A stretch of 64,000 nucleotides of DNA from Eupeodes corollae (lineage: Eukaryota > Arthropoda > Insecta > Diptera > Syrphidae): positions 60,170,946 through 60,234,945 of the forward strand of contig NC_079147.1 of the NCBI RefSeq assembly GCF_945859685.1, given 5' to 3'. The position numbers and the translations under genes were made by a program. The stretch's first letter is position 1; each line of letters starts with the position of its first letter. This document shows, piece after piece, positions 13,301 to 22,559 of the stretch. The notes under the pieces were generated by a model. That model was given only the letters and a program-made list of their open reading frames with translations, was not told where the DNA came from and ran no database searches.

Positions 13301-16300
13301 TCATAAGCGTTCGAAACCAAACATTTTGTTTCTACACCAAGAGAGGTAACAAATTGCAATTCGAATGTCGTTTTTAAAGGACACAAAAGGAAAATTGTGT
13401 TAAGTTGTGTGAAATAGATTAAATATAAGTAAGGAAATAATAATTTTATTCAAAATTTAAGCAAATAAATTCTATTACAGGGAATCATCATCGAAAAATG
13501 TGCGTACCAAACAAAAGCAATTTGAAATTATGGTGGAATACGTATGACTTGAAGGAAAAAAAGTATACCTTGGCAAAAGACAAATTTCAACACAAAAAAC
13601 GAAATGGCTATGAAAAAAATTAGCTTAAACTTTCTAAGCTTAAATTAAAAAGACAGATGTGGCAATTGCAAAAAGTCATTACGATAATTCTCAAGTGACT
13701 GAAGATTAATTTTCATTTTTTACTCGTCTTAATTGTGATTTGTTTTTTTTTTTTTTTTTATTTTTTCTTTTACAAGTCTCATAAGAAATATTTCGATACT
13801 CGGAAAATCTATTCGATGAATAGAAAAAGTACTAAATGATTGTTTTATTTGATTCGAACATTTTACAGAGCACGAATAGGATTGGCTTTCGAAACGTATT
13901 ACAGAGTAAGGCCCCAGCACTGCTATTTTTATGAACACAACTGTATAATAAAAAACAAAGTAATTGGCTGTGGTTTTTAGATTTTTGGCAGAATTCAATT
14001 TTTTCCTCCGATAATGAGTCATTATATTTATCATTCCTGCGAATCTCTAAGAAACAAATACGAAATGTTTTATATTTTATACAAATATTTCATCATGAAA
14101 TACATTATTTACGTTAATATTTTGACCTGGGGTATGAACATTTACTGTGTCGGGCCCAAAATAAATACCATATGGATTTAGTTAATCATATTGTTGATCG
14201 AAAAAGTCACAACTACTGTTCTTATCAGCAGATAGTTCTGCAATGTGTATGAAAGATGATGTGCGTTGGGCTGTCATCCCAAAAGTCTTGGGTTCAATCT
14301 CTGCTTGTTATATCCAGTTTTTTTGTCACTAATACTGCCTCTTTGTGGTACCCGTGGCATGATGGTTAGTGCGTTGGACTGTCATGCTAGAGGTCTTGGG
14401 TTCGATCCCTGCCTATGCCATCTAAAATCTTTTCACGGGTACTGCCTCTTGCGAGGAATTGACAACTTCTCCAAGAGTAACTATTGTCATGAAAAAGTGC
14501 TTTCTCAAAATTAGCTGTTCGGAGTCGGCATATAAACTGTAGGTCCCCTCCATTCCTGACAACATTACTCGCACACAGGAATGGTTGAGAGTTGTAAGTC
14601 ACTAGGCCTTGGTTCTCAATGGACTGTCGCGCCACCCAATTTTTTTTTTTTTTTTTTTTTTTTAATACTGCCTCTTGCCAGAAATTGATTAAAACTGTTG
14701 GTCCACTAAATTCCTGACAACATTACTCACACACAGTAATGTTTGAGAGTTGTGAGTCACGTTCGCTAGTTCTCAATGGACTGTTGCGCCACCTAATTTT
14801 GTTTACTTAAAACATTTAAGGAAAAAATAGCTAAGTTGAATAGACAAAGTCAAATTTTAAACTATAAATAGAAAGAACCTTTTTTTGTAATTAATGCAGA
14901 ACAAAAAAATTATCTAGTATAATAATACAATCTGTCCCCATTTGTATGCCCCCAAATGCCCATTCTCCTTCGATTCATATTTCAATACGAAAGTTAATTT
15001 TTATATTTCCAGCATAGCAATAATAATGATATCATAACTATTTTTCATTTTAAATGATTTTATTGTTTTTTAAAATATTCTCGAAAACAATCAATCAATA
15101 TTTTCCATGAGTTTTTTTATGTTTTTGCATCAACAGTTTGTTTTGGTGTAGACAACCATTGTATATGCAATTTTTGTTTAGCTTTAGGGAACAAGAAAAA
15201 AAATTAGGTGTAAAATCTGGGCGGATGACCCAACCGATCCAATGTGTTGAGCAAATCAATGCATATCAATTCGTCTTAGGTTGGTGCTATGGACGAACGT
15301 TCGATTTTGGCAAAGAAACAAGCGACCGTTTTTATTTTTTCCGCAAGTGCTTTAAGCGCCAACAACTTTTATTAAATTTTATTTAACTTAGAACATCAAC
15401 ACGGATGAGCAATGTTTAATTTGACACTCATGATCCATGATTCATCACTTCTGAATATATTCAGCAATTGCATACCCTAATCGATAATATTTTTTATTCA
15501 AATTTTTAAATATCATGTAGGTTTCAAAGTCAAACTACCTTTTTCAAATGTTAGCGTTAATTTTTAGTAATGTGCATTTATTGATTCATAACCAAATGAA
15601 TAATATGCTTAATATCCAAACAAAGTCGTAAAATTAAATCTAAAGTCTGATAAGTTCTATTTTTTATTAGAAGAAGAACCTTGCTGAAATATCAAAACAG
15701 TCTCCGTATTTCACTCAGTGATATTTGATGTTGGTAAATTAACTGCTACTGCTATCATTATTTCTAACCCATCTCTTAATCGGCCTGAACAATTGTGATC
15801 TTCTTAATAACACTCGAAAGTTGTAATAAATTAATGCTGTCTTAAAAAAATAAAAAAAAAATCCATTATGTATTAAATAAATATGTAAATATAAACTATT
15901 GATAAGTTGCAAAAGTTCAAAAAGGCTTCAAAATCTTGTTACACAATATAATGTTTTAAAAGCGAATATCTTTGAATAAAATTAAGGAAGATTTTATTCA
16001 TTACATAAGAGTTTTCGAATCAAAAACTAGTCGTGTCAGCTGTTTCTTTATTTCAAAAAATAACAAACATTAATTTTTAAATGTACTTATAATGTCTATT
16101 AGAGGTTAAAGAAACAAATTATGACAGTTATTTTTGAAATGTTGGCCACGAATACCTTTGAGATGGTTTATTTGGATGGTCAAATTTTGGGCGACTCGTT
16201 CAAACATAACACGAGTACTATTGGCTTCCAATTCCAAAGCGTCAATCGTAGGATCTTCTCCCTGAAGACTTAAGACTTTACATGCAGTGAATATTCGGTT

Positions 16301-19085
16301 TTTTTGTTTTGTTCTGTAAAACCCACATTATTTTCACTTTAAACTTTAAAAAAGTTAAAAAACAGTTTTTCTTTAAATTTTTTTATATTTAATAATTTCA
16401 ATATAATATGTATATACATTGTTCAATGTAATTTCCAATTCAAAATATCTTTAAAATATTATAAAATTTTTCAGTTGTAAGATATAAATTAAATATCAAA
16501 TCTCTGAGCAAGCTGCGTATTATAAAAACAAAAACAATAATTTGTAAAAAGCATTTATCTATGAAAATAAAATATCTATCTATCTATCTACATTTTTCAA
16601 TTAAAATAGCAAATTAACAAAATAAAATAATTAAAAATACGAAAACTCAAAAAATAACACGTCATTAATATTCGTTTTTTTTTTACATACTTATATTAAC
16701 TTTTTAATTAATCTTTATTACCATTGATTTTAATATTTGGTTGGATACCCTTGATTGGATGCAACTTCGTTCAGTCGCTTGGGCATATTTTTTATAATTT
16801 TTTGAAGGTATTCAATGTCTTTTTTGCTCCATTCTTCTTGAAGCGGTTGCCTGAGTGCACTTATTGACGATACAGGGTTTTCGCGAACTCGGCGGACCAA
16901 TTCATCCCACAAATTCTCGATTGGGTTAAAGTCTGGAGATTTTGGAGTTGTTTTGACTTTTGGACAGTTATAAAGAAGCCATTCTCTTACAAAATGCGCC
17001 TTGTGCTTCGGCTCGTTGTCCTTTTAAAATTTGAAATTCCTTAAAATGCTCATTTGCTCAGCATTTTGCCTTTAATTTTCTTTTAGGATCCTTAAAAAGT
17101 ATTCCTTATTGAATATACCGTCGACGAATACTAAATTTCCCATGCCTCTTACCGAAATGCATACCAATCCATGATGTGCCTGCTTTTAAGCTCTGTGTTC
17201 CTGCTTTTAAGCTCTGTGTTCCTGCTTTTAAGCTCTTCATTTGGCTCGCGCCACACCACAACTCTCAAACCCGATCCAAAGAGGTTGTACTTACTCTCGT
17301 CAGCAAATATTACATCATCCCACCAAGTTGCATCCTTATTTTTGTGTTCCCTCTCAAATTTGATCCGAATCTGCCTGTTGCGCATATTGATAAATGGTTT
17401 TTTTTTCGGGCAACACTACCATTGTAGCCAATTGTCTATGGTTCGGCGTACTGTTGATGCAGCTATTTTCTTTTTGCCTTCCATTAACAATATTTGGTGC
17501 ACTTAAACGAGGATTTGCTTTAATTTTTCTTACTATAAGCCGTTCTTCTTTCGTTGTTAACTTTTTTGGTCGACCCATCTGCTTCTTTGGTTCGATCCTT
17601 CCTTCTCTTTTATACCTCCGAAAAATATCACCGACAGTGTTTGGCTTCATGCCTAAAATATCAGCTTTTTTGTATGTTTCTACTTTATTATGGTGAAAAA
17701 TATCAAGGTTTTTTTTCAAGGCTTGCATTTTTTCCTTGCGCCCCATGGATAACATTTTAAATAAAACCCAACGATCGTACACTAAATTGTTTTAAAAATG
17801 TATGCAAACGTCTAGTGAACACTTTATTTTAGCGGTACTCTTGAATAGACAAACTGTCGAGGCAAATGTCAAACTCAGCAACAAAGAAAAGAAAAAACCG
17901 AATATTAATGAAGCGCTTACATGTGTCCTTTTTGCGTTGTTAATCGTATATCTTATTGCTGTTAAGTGATGGCACCATTTTTTTTAATAAAATATTTAGG
18001 TAACAATATACTAATTTATAAAATAACCAAATAATAAACCCAAATTCAACTTTTACTACGAGAAAAATACAAAAATTATGTTTAAGAATATTAATGACAC
18101 TCACTGTACATATTCCTAGAGAATATATTCAAACCTTTTGTTTGATTGCCAATCTATGCGTTCAATTTACAATAGCAAAACGTGAAATAAAGTACTCACC
18201 AAAATGATTTCTCAACATGTACATTGTTTTATGCGCTGTACGACTCGTAGCGCCTTCTTGTTGTATAGAAGACCATGATCCTAAATTTCAGAAAGAACAT
18301 ATAAAGTTCGTTAAGATGGTGCAATTAACGGTTGATTTGCCCAAACATCATTGTCGCGGTGAGCTCCTTATGACTTGACTTATTCATTGAAATTACAACG
18401 TACATTTTCTTTCTATTATGACTTTCCAAATGATATTTTTGAAGTAGTGTGATAGTAGTCGATTAATCCCCCAATAATACCCATCCGATCAACCTCTGCT
18501 AAGAATGCCACCGGAATCATAGCAAAAGTGTATGGACGACCTTTTATTTTTATTTTTACGCGCCCGTTTATTACAGATTTATAGACTTCTGGTATTACGT
18601 TATTAAAAATTAAAAACTAAATACATTATTTTTCTCTTCTTTTTTACAGCTGGGCAGTTTGTCTGCGATAAAAACACGTTCACCCATTATTGCTGGTAAT
18701 TTTGCCGTTTGGGGTGGCATGTTCAGTACCATTGACTGTACTTTGGTACATTTCCGCAAGAAGGAAGATCCTTGGAATTCAATTATCAGTGGCGCTGCCA
18801 CTGGTGGAATTTTAGCAGCTAGAAATGGTATGAAGATTTATTTTCTACCTCAGATATAATATTAACATATTTCCTTTCTGTTGTTTTCAATTTTAAGGAA
18901 TACCCGCAATGGCTGGTAGTGCCATTATAGGTGGAGTTCTTCTTGCCCTTATCGAAGGTGTTGGTATACTATTCACACGGATGTCAGCCGAGCAGTTCCG
19001 CAATCCACAACCACCAACTGAGGATCCAGCTGCATTGGGAGATCTAACGAAAAATTTTAGTTTTGGAGCGACGCAAAGCCAATAA
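7372..19085 (+). CDS. Tim17: Mitochondrial inner-membrane translocase subunit Tim17
   Basis: The core channel-forming subunit of the TIM23 presequence translocase in the mitochondrial inner membrane. Three exons join in frame: 7372-7515, 18650-18827 and 18898-19085, giving 169 aa, close to the usual 165-175. The N-terminus MEEYAREPCPFRIVDDCGG and the GGGVFQAIKGFRNAP block are family hallmarks. Exon 2 has GNFAVWGGMFSTIDC and KEDPWNSIISGA. Exon 3 has GSAIIGGVLLALIEGVGIL and then AEQFRNPQPP. Four hydrophobic segments are expected and visible. The junctions are ATG|GTGAGT..CAG|CTG and AATG|GTATG..AAG|GA. The first intron is 11.1 kb and filled with transposons (7791-17917). The putative 3' UTR extends past 19085, with AATAAA-type signals near 19440 and 19738. 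A 5' UTR acceptor lies at 7344. Confidence 0.95.
8124..8855 (-). pseudogene. Tc1 transposase, central and C-terminal part (broken)
   Basis: Reads as the paired-domain end TERTDRQFVQLAKQ followed by LSVSAVTIRRCLLEAKLKD, then the WSNERF region where a DDE aspartate would be expected. Next come KHGGGKIMIWA and QQDNDPKH (second catalytic Asp) at the C-terminal end. Stops and frame changes occur between 8470 and 8670. The N-terminal helix-turn-helix part of the same gene lies 3.8 kb away at about 12715-12870, separated by the retrotransposon insertion. Not functional as it stands. Confidence 0.85.
8981..11764 (-). CDS. Non-LTR retrotransposon ORF2: AP-endonuclease and reverse transcriptase
   Basis: An open frame of 927 codons directly after the ORF1 stop, without an intervening ATG. 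The APE-type endonuclease starts almost at once, with YFNIQSLIANFNELE, then SETRL, GDFNIDW and, at its end, IADHEAISL. The RT spans roughly residues 470-720, with FRPINSLPVYEKVLEK, NQSGFRQSHSCESAVN, GVPQGSILGPLLFNCYIND and the catalytic FADDSLL. A C-terminal region of about 200 residues has no RNase H signature. The first in-frame ATG lies far inside the endonuclease, so independent initiation there would lose the N-terminal catalytic Asn motif. Readthrough of the ORF1 stop is the likeliest way to express it (see the site at 11759-11767). Confidence 0.88.
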   Translation of the reverse strand, partial: QPTEISFVYFNIQSLIANFNELEQVLINQNFDIIVLSETRLTENISDNKVNIEKYNLIRCDSLSRHTGGVAIYVNANLQCEQVYTLVVNMDIWCLAVKVRCGFCSFVIAGLYRSPSSSNRQFCDRFNELMDNLVKDNNNLIIVGDFNIDWFDENNIYRRDCNKIILENGCTQLVNEPTRITSTSRTLIDYVVSNLSYLVANVSGDFDIADHEAISLKLPMRAKFSKPKVKKIQVLKYSKANLLSAFEESGINSLVVNDIHQYAKNFQNKLLMVLIKFKTLKYPSKKENSWFNQHLNALKHQKHNAKSKAIFTGSLDDWCYFRNIRNTYTKELNHAKNNFIKRSLENCTNQKAMWRTLKSLVLREKKSEITKVQFDSEFITDDKELANRFNKFFINSVQIINNTIENVPYVNQIDFSVENPFKFNEININDLMKTIKELNNKKDSDLLSPKLFIDAFDVVGQSLLKIINVSLTQGQFPQTWKNSIVTPIEKIKKTLKCEEFRPINSLPVYEKVLEKIVYKQLSQYLNENKIIIENQSGFRQSHSCESAVNMVLISWKESISKGKKVVCVFLDLKRAFETIDPNILLDKLHYYGITGSALGWFRSFLLGRSQQTKINNVLSEIEPIELGVPQGSILGPLLFNCYINDMNKVIKNCELALFADDSLLFVEAETVQECERLLNEDLKVLNIWLKANKLKLNVSKTKCIVLNDNVNVNVTIDQEIVEQVVEIKYLGVIIDYKLCFESHVQYIVKKIAKKVGFLRRIRNKVGTITAINIYNVIIKPHFEFCSTILYLINESSMNNLQKLQNKAMRAILRCSKYTSIVLMLNTLMWMNVKQRIYFNVLFFVFKIKNNLLPKYLSKHIRYVRDVQPFLLRNGEDLRLQSYRSARSQNSLIYKGFKLFNDLPNNVKQQTDRFIFKKAIINFVKQNI
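11759..11767 (-). promoter_or_regulatory. Candidate stop-codon readthrough site UAG CAA CCA
   Basis: On the minus strand the ORF1 stop and the next two codons read TAG CAA CCA. This fits the UAG-CAR-YYA consensus known from tobamovirus leaky stops. ORF1 and ORF2 are in the same frame across it. The function is inferred and no experiment is known to me. Confidence 0.6.
11765..12688 (-). CDS. Non-LTR retrotransposon ORF1 (nucleic-acid-binding, zinc knuckles)
   Basis: A 307 aa protein that probably coats the element RNA. The C-terminal third carries three CCHC-type knuckles in a row: CYKCWGYNHEAKTC, CPRCGESHDERQC and CINC followed by a His and Cys further on (near residues 230-295). The N-terminal half is predicted to be partly coiled, with Lys/Glu/Asn-rich stretches. 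The frame ends with UAG at 11767-11765, and the ORF2 frame continues in phase immediately after. Two start codons are possible: 12688, or 12682 if the first codons belong to the interrupted Tc1 element. No frame damage was seen, so the copy may be young. Confidence 0.85.
   Translation of the reverse strand: MTMEHECMLFPCLECQKFSNDLLKSVNEIKTLLIKNSEVVKNIDKKINDVTCSSMSINNNNSASYSNVLVNEPPVIIAPKNTQNNDATRKAIKVNIDPQALSLKVKSVSNRKDGAIAIKCVDTDSREKIEHEVSSKMCDDYNLITPKLNDPNVIICGLNDEWGAEALCEAIKSQNDISDNFKCVRFYKCPRKNKFNAILQINGELYKKFLDLQVVNVGWDQCAVYDYTWVKRCYKCWGYNHEAKTCKREAVCPRCGESHDERQCEKAMKCINCANLKLNLDVDHDSRSNECPVFKKKVQIQKDKIKY
12715..12870 (-). pseudogene. Tc1 transposase N-terminal helix-turn-helix piece
   Basis: Minus-strand reading gives CNEEIRKLIRKLRVEGTTYR and then NIQDILGCSAKMVSNALK, a typical Tc1 N-terminal DNA-binding domain. 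It continues in the transposase segment at 8855 after removal of the retrotransposon, so both pieces come from one gene. Confidence 0.78.
13151..13914. mobile_element. Tourist-like (PIF/Harbinger-type) MITE nested in the Tc1 element
   Basis: A 764 bp unit with about 30 bp inverted ends. The left end is GGGCCCTACTCTGTAATGTG and the right end, inverted, is GGGCCTTACTCTGTAATACG; both continue with TTTCGAAAGC. CAG flanks both sides, a candidate 3 bp target duplication. GGGCC ends and a 3 bp duplication are PIF/Harbinger traits. Inside, 13490-13560 reads NVRTKQKQFEIMVEYV on the plus strand, faintly like a Myb/SANT-type DNA-binding segment, then stops. It is probably a deletion derivative of an autonomous element. 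Confidence 0.65.
14259..14800 (+). mobile_element. Older tRNA-derived SINE, split by a younger copy
   Basis: The head (14259-14343) has a box B-like GGTTCAATCTC and the stem TGCGTTGGGCTGTCAT. The tail (14677-14800) has CACACAGTAATG and TCTCAATGGACTGTTGCGCC. The two halves are separated by a younger SINE of the same family at 14344-14663, with the direct repeat AATACTGCCTCTT on both sides. Confidence 0.75.
14344..14663 (+). mobile_element. tRNA-derived SINE with a poly(T) tail
   Basis: A 320 bp element with a polymerase III promoter: box A TGGCATGATGG at 14355-14365 and box B GGTTCGATCCC at 14399-14409. The body ends CTGTCGCGCCACCC, followed by AA and a run of 24 T. The 13 bp direct repeat AATACTGCCTCTT at 14331-14343 and 14664-14676 defines both ends. 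Fragments of the same family occur at 22452-22540 and 58353-58428 on the minus strand. Confidence 0.82.
14801..16135. other. Tim17 intron sequence; nothing assigned
   Basis: AT-rich sequence. An 82-codon open frame at 15138-15386 (plus) shows no family I recognise and no splice support, so it is not called a gene. A TATC microsatellite lies further on, at about 16569-16588. Confidence 0.35.
16136..16285 (-). pseudogene. Orphan open exon-like segment of unknown gene
   Basis: Minus-strand reading gives about 49 uninterrupted codons with ordinary protein composition, including GEDPTIDALELEANSTRVMF and ERVAQNLTIQINHLKG. Such composition is unlike the surrounding AT-rich intron. A possible donor AAAG|GTATTC falls near 16170 and a possible acceptor TCTTCAG|GG near 16265. 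I do not recognise the family. It lies antisense in the Tim17 intron, with no matching neighbour exon found. It could be a captured gene fragment or part of an unknown transposon. Confidence 0.35.
16664..17917 (-). mobile_element. Second Tc1/mariner-type element, broken
   Basis: Inverted ends around CATTAATATTCGKTTTTTT (16664 onward; inverted at about 17894-17917). The minus strand encodes an inactive transposase. The N-terminal helix-turn-helix (17782-17480) reads KADILGMKPNTVGDIFRRYK then GRPKKLTTKEERLI. The DDE core is at 17385-17149 (FADESKYNLFGSG). The C-terminal end (16912-16730) reads RRVRENPVSSISALRQ and IIKNMPKRLNEV. Frameshifts separate these parts. A related end sequence (TGAATATTCGGTTTTTTTG) at 16286 suggests another remnant nearby. 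It is a different lineage from the Tc1 element at 7791. Confidence 0.78.
17178..17240. repeat. 21 bp triplication inside the second Tc1 transposase
   Basis: The unit CCTGCTTTTAAGCTCTGTGT appears about three times in a row. On the minus strand it keeps the transposase frame and repeats ELKSRNT. It is a local duplication in a decaying copy. Confidence 0.75.
17918..18649. other. Tim17 intron 3' part; nothing assigned
   Basis: No coding segment or known repeat recognised. The acceptor TTTTTTACAG for Tim17 exon 2 ends at 18649. Confidence 0.4.
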
Positions 19086-20218
19086 CAATGGCAATTATCG
19101 ACGACCGACATATAAGATAATTTATGGTTAAAATCCCTTCGTAGTAGTCATCTTCATTAGACCTAGTTTTTTTGTCAAAAAGAAATAACACCTGTAAGCA
19201 AATCCTTCACTTTGAAATCTTACCCCTCCCCTGTAGGCTATAAGGAGTGTGTGTTGCAAACAAAAAGTCTTTGTTTTTGACAAAAAACAAAATAATATTT
19301 TAGTTTTTGTGTGAATGCGAATTCCAAATGAGTGAATGTGTGGCTAAAACAACAGAGTTAATAATAATATCCTCTCGTTATTTTCTTCTTTTTTTTTAAC
19401 ATGGCCAATTACTATCATTGATTATTTGTTTTAAATAATAATAAAATAATCTTCATAAAATTAATTTTGAGCCAAATGAGTTTTGTCGCTTCATCGGCTG
19501 GATGGCACTTTATATTGCATGCTGTCGTAATGATTTAGTGGCAAATGGCTTGTTTTAAAGCCTCAGTCAAGAGATACACAAGATTCGCTTTGCTTTCTCT
19601 GGAATTATTCTGAATTTAATTTGCCTAAGAATTTTATTTTAGAAAAAGAAGAAGCGAATCTAAGTTGTTATTTTTTTTTTAGTGAAACAGAAAATAAAAT
19701 GTAAAAAATTTGTTTTTCTTTTGTATATTGTACATAATAATAAAACACCGAAGACAAATTAGTTTCTATACATATATTAAACTAAGATTTAGTTTGGTTT
19801 TGTTGCAAACAGAAAATAATAAGAATAATGATACAACTAATATACAATGATATGTTATAAACAAGAACATAAATAACAATAAAATATGAATGTACGTACA
19901 TCTTCATCATTTATAAAAATTATGTGTTTTTGTTGCAGTTTTTAAAGCTTTGGATTTTACTAGGGTCAATCAACAAGTACCTACACAAACATACATATAT
20001 TTCAAAACAGCATTTCAAACGATACTATGAGTATTTCAATTTTAGCCTGAATCAGAAGTTGTTCTGGTTTTTGCAGCAATTTGTTCATATGCGTTTCGTC
20101 TTTTTTGACAGAATGAAAATATATCAAAGACCTATTAAGACCTTTAAACTTTTCAGATCACATGCCTATTGTTGTAGAATTCTTATGTGAATGTTTACCA
20201 AAATGAAAATAAATCTTC
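19086..20218 (+). other. Tim17 3' UTR and flank
   Basis: AT-rich, with several AATAAA-like signals (about 19439 and 19738) suited to Tim17 polyadenylation. The 88-codon open frame at 19924-20190 has no recognisable family and is not called. Confidence 0.45.
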
Positions 20219-22250
20219 ACCTACTACCTCGTCTTTCTTGGAAAAATGAGCAAAAAGTTTCTTATCAGCGTAATTTGGACGATTTCTTTTCTAAAAAAGT
20301 TGATTACATAACCCAAAGAAACACTTTCGAACCAGCTCACAGAATATATTCGAAGTTAAGTATCAAATAAAACTATAAGTCAGAACACTTCATATAAACA
20401 AAAGTGGTTCGATAAGGACTGCTGGAAAGCACGCACAAAATCTTTTGCTCAAAGCTAACACATATTAAAAAAACCTTTGTCTTCAAAAGAAAATGGAATT
20501 TGAAAATCTTCAAGCAATATCATTCGGTCAAACAAGAACCTTAAAGGATTTTTGGAAAATCGCAAGAGAGATCAATGGGATGAAATATAAAATAGGAGTA
20601 TGCGTATCTGCTGAAGATCTTTCAGCTCACTTCAGGCTTTTTCTTTCCAACAATTCTAATTTAATGTTCTCCTACGATGAACCATAAACTGTTGATGACA
20701 CATTTTAAAAAGTCTGTAATATTTCCTATTCACAAAAAAGGACCTTTTGGCGTTGTGGAAAATTACAGAGGAATTTCTTTTATGAATGTAATAGCGAAAA
20801 TATTCTGTGGCGTTCTTGTAGAGAGCCTTGAAAAGTGGGTCGAACGGAAAAATATTTTATCTGGTCTTCAGGCTGGCTTCAGAAAAAATTATTCAACCAT
20901 TGATCAGCTATTTACTCTGTCATCCATTGTCAAAGCGTTTCATGCCAGGAACAACAAAGTTTACTGATTTTATGTTGACTTTAAAGCTGCCTTCGACCTG
21001 GTTAACAGAAATGCGCTCTTCTAAAAGCTCTCACAACTGGGCATATCTTTCAACAAGAGTGATAAAAAAAATGTGCACTAACAGAAATGCAGCAGTTTGG
21101 GATGACACATCCTATTCAGAATGGTTTAAGACAAATACTGGCGTTCAACAAGGTTGTCTCCTCAGTGCATTGTTGTTTTCTCTGTTTATAAACGATGTAG
21201 CAGATGATCTTCCCGGAGGAGTAAGATACTACCATTAATGTGTTATATGCAGATGACCTTGTCACATATTCTTATCGTGTTACTGCAAAAAATGGGAATT
21301 AACAATTAATACAGAGAAGTCAAAAATGATGGTGTTTGCGCGATATCCAAGAGTTCACAATGAAAAGCAATGGACTTATGATGATCAATTCCTAGAAACA
21401 GCTTAAGAGGTCAAATATTTGGTAGTTATACTAAATCCAGCTTTAAATTTCAACAGACACCTAACCGAAAAAGCCAATAGCTCTCAAAGCTTGCTTAACC
21501 TATCATGGAAAAATGTGTTTTCCAACAAAAGCATAATATTATCTGCAAAATATAAGATATTCATTGCAGTAGTTAAATCAACTCTTTGGTATGCTTCTCA
21601 ATTTTGGGGGTCATATGAGTACGAGAAAATTGAAAAATTCCACAGGAATTTCATGAAAAAGCTCTTCAACCTACTCCAAAATATGCCTTGTTACGCTATA
21701 TAATTGGAAAGCGGACTACCAAAACTCTTGACAAATACATTAAAGACACAGGCTGACTTCATAATAAAGGTATGCTGTCATTATGAGGAATCAAGGCTTT
21801 CCAAAAAAAACTACTTTTTTTTGAGTTGAGGAATAAGGACTGGTATTATGAAAGATGGCAATCTATTGACAAAGCTTGTGGGGAAACCTTACATATCGGT
21901 GTGAACAACCAACGTAATTTGAAAGAACAACTCTACCGCATTGTTCAGAAAAACGAAGACTCTATTCAATATGCCTTCATCGTTAAGGCTAGGAATTCTG
22001 AAAGTAGAATTTCATACAGTCAGCTTTATTTTAATGTTAACAAGAAAAACTACTTTCACGACTCACTTAGATATGATGAAATATCCGTGATATCATAAGT
22101 ATATGCCCAATATTCAAACGCAAACGCAAATTTTGGAAAACAATCATTAACTATGCAAGAAACTATCCAACTTCTAAACGAGTGTGACTGGAAAACCCTA
22201 AACAATTTCTAAAAAAAAGTTTAAGAGTATAGGATGGTATTAATATCAGA
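20219..22250 (+). pseudogene. Non-LTR retrotransposon remnant (reverse transcriptase)
   Basis: A degenerate RT on the plus strand in several frames. ENYRGISFMNVIAKIFC and LQAGFRKNYSTIDQLFTLSS (20755-20920) are RT blocks 1-2. YVDFKAAFDLVNRNALF follows (about 20970-21020). The catalytic block appears as LYADDLVTY at about 21243-21270, and the C-terminal region is open at 21419-22098. Stops and frameshifts are frequent. It is not the RTE-like family; the GISYSQLYF-type C-terminus suggests relatedness to the fragment at 40880-41143. Confidence 0.78.
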
Positions 22251-22451
22251 ATACGTTTGAAACTTTAGTTTTTTTTGTTGATTGTGGAAAATTTAATTAA
22301 ATTTTAAAATAAACATTTATAAACTTGTCAACCAGGCTGACGGCTTAGCCATAGCACTTAAATTCATAATTTGTATTCTATTTTTTATATTGAAATGTAA
22401 TTAAATGAATAACTTATTCTTACTCTTAAAGTCTTTTCAAATCAAATCAAA

Positions 22452-22540
22452 TGGGGTGGCGCAACAGTCCGTTGTGAACCAGGGCCTAGTGACTTACAAC
22501 TCTCAACCATTCCCGTGTGCGAGTACTGTTGTCAGGAATG
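22452..22540 (-). mobile_element. SINE fragment (same family as 14344-14663)
   Basis: The reverse complement matches the 3' part of the SINE, with GGTGGCGCAACAGTCC then CTTACAACTCTCAACCATTC. The head with boxes A and B is missing. Confidence 0.75.
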
Positions 22541-22559
22541 GACAACATCTATGAAAACC

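Larger units (their letters stand above)
7791..13943 (-). mobile_element. Tc1-type DNA transposon, split by later insertions
   Basis: A Tc1/mariner element bounded by TA dinucleotides (7789-7790 and 13944-13945). The terminal repeats share TGTTCRTAAAAATAGCAGTG (7801 onward on the left; inverted at about 13917-13938 on the right). A second internal copy of the repeat (TGTTCATAAAAATAGCGGTG) at about 7986 recalls the IR/DR layout of some Tc1 elements. The transposase is on the minus strand and is interrupted by a CR1/L2-like retrotransposon at 8859-12690. A short inverted-repeat element (13151-13914) occupies the right end. Without the inserts the element would be about 1.5 kb, normal for Tc1. 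Confidence 0.82.

Noticed and set aside
15138..15386. 82-codon open frame in the Tim17 intron
   Set aside because: No recognisable family, no splice signals and AT-rich surroundings; likely chance or an unreadable repeat relic.
19924..20190. 88-codon frame downstream of Tim17
   Set aside because: Aromatic-rich AT-driven translation with no family; probably 3' flank.
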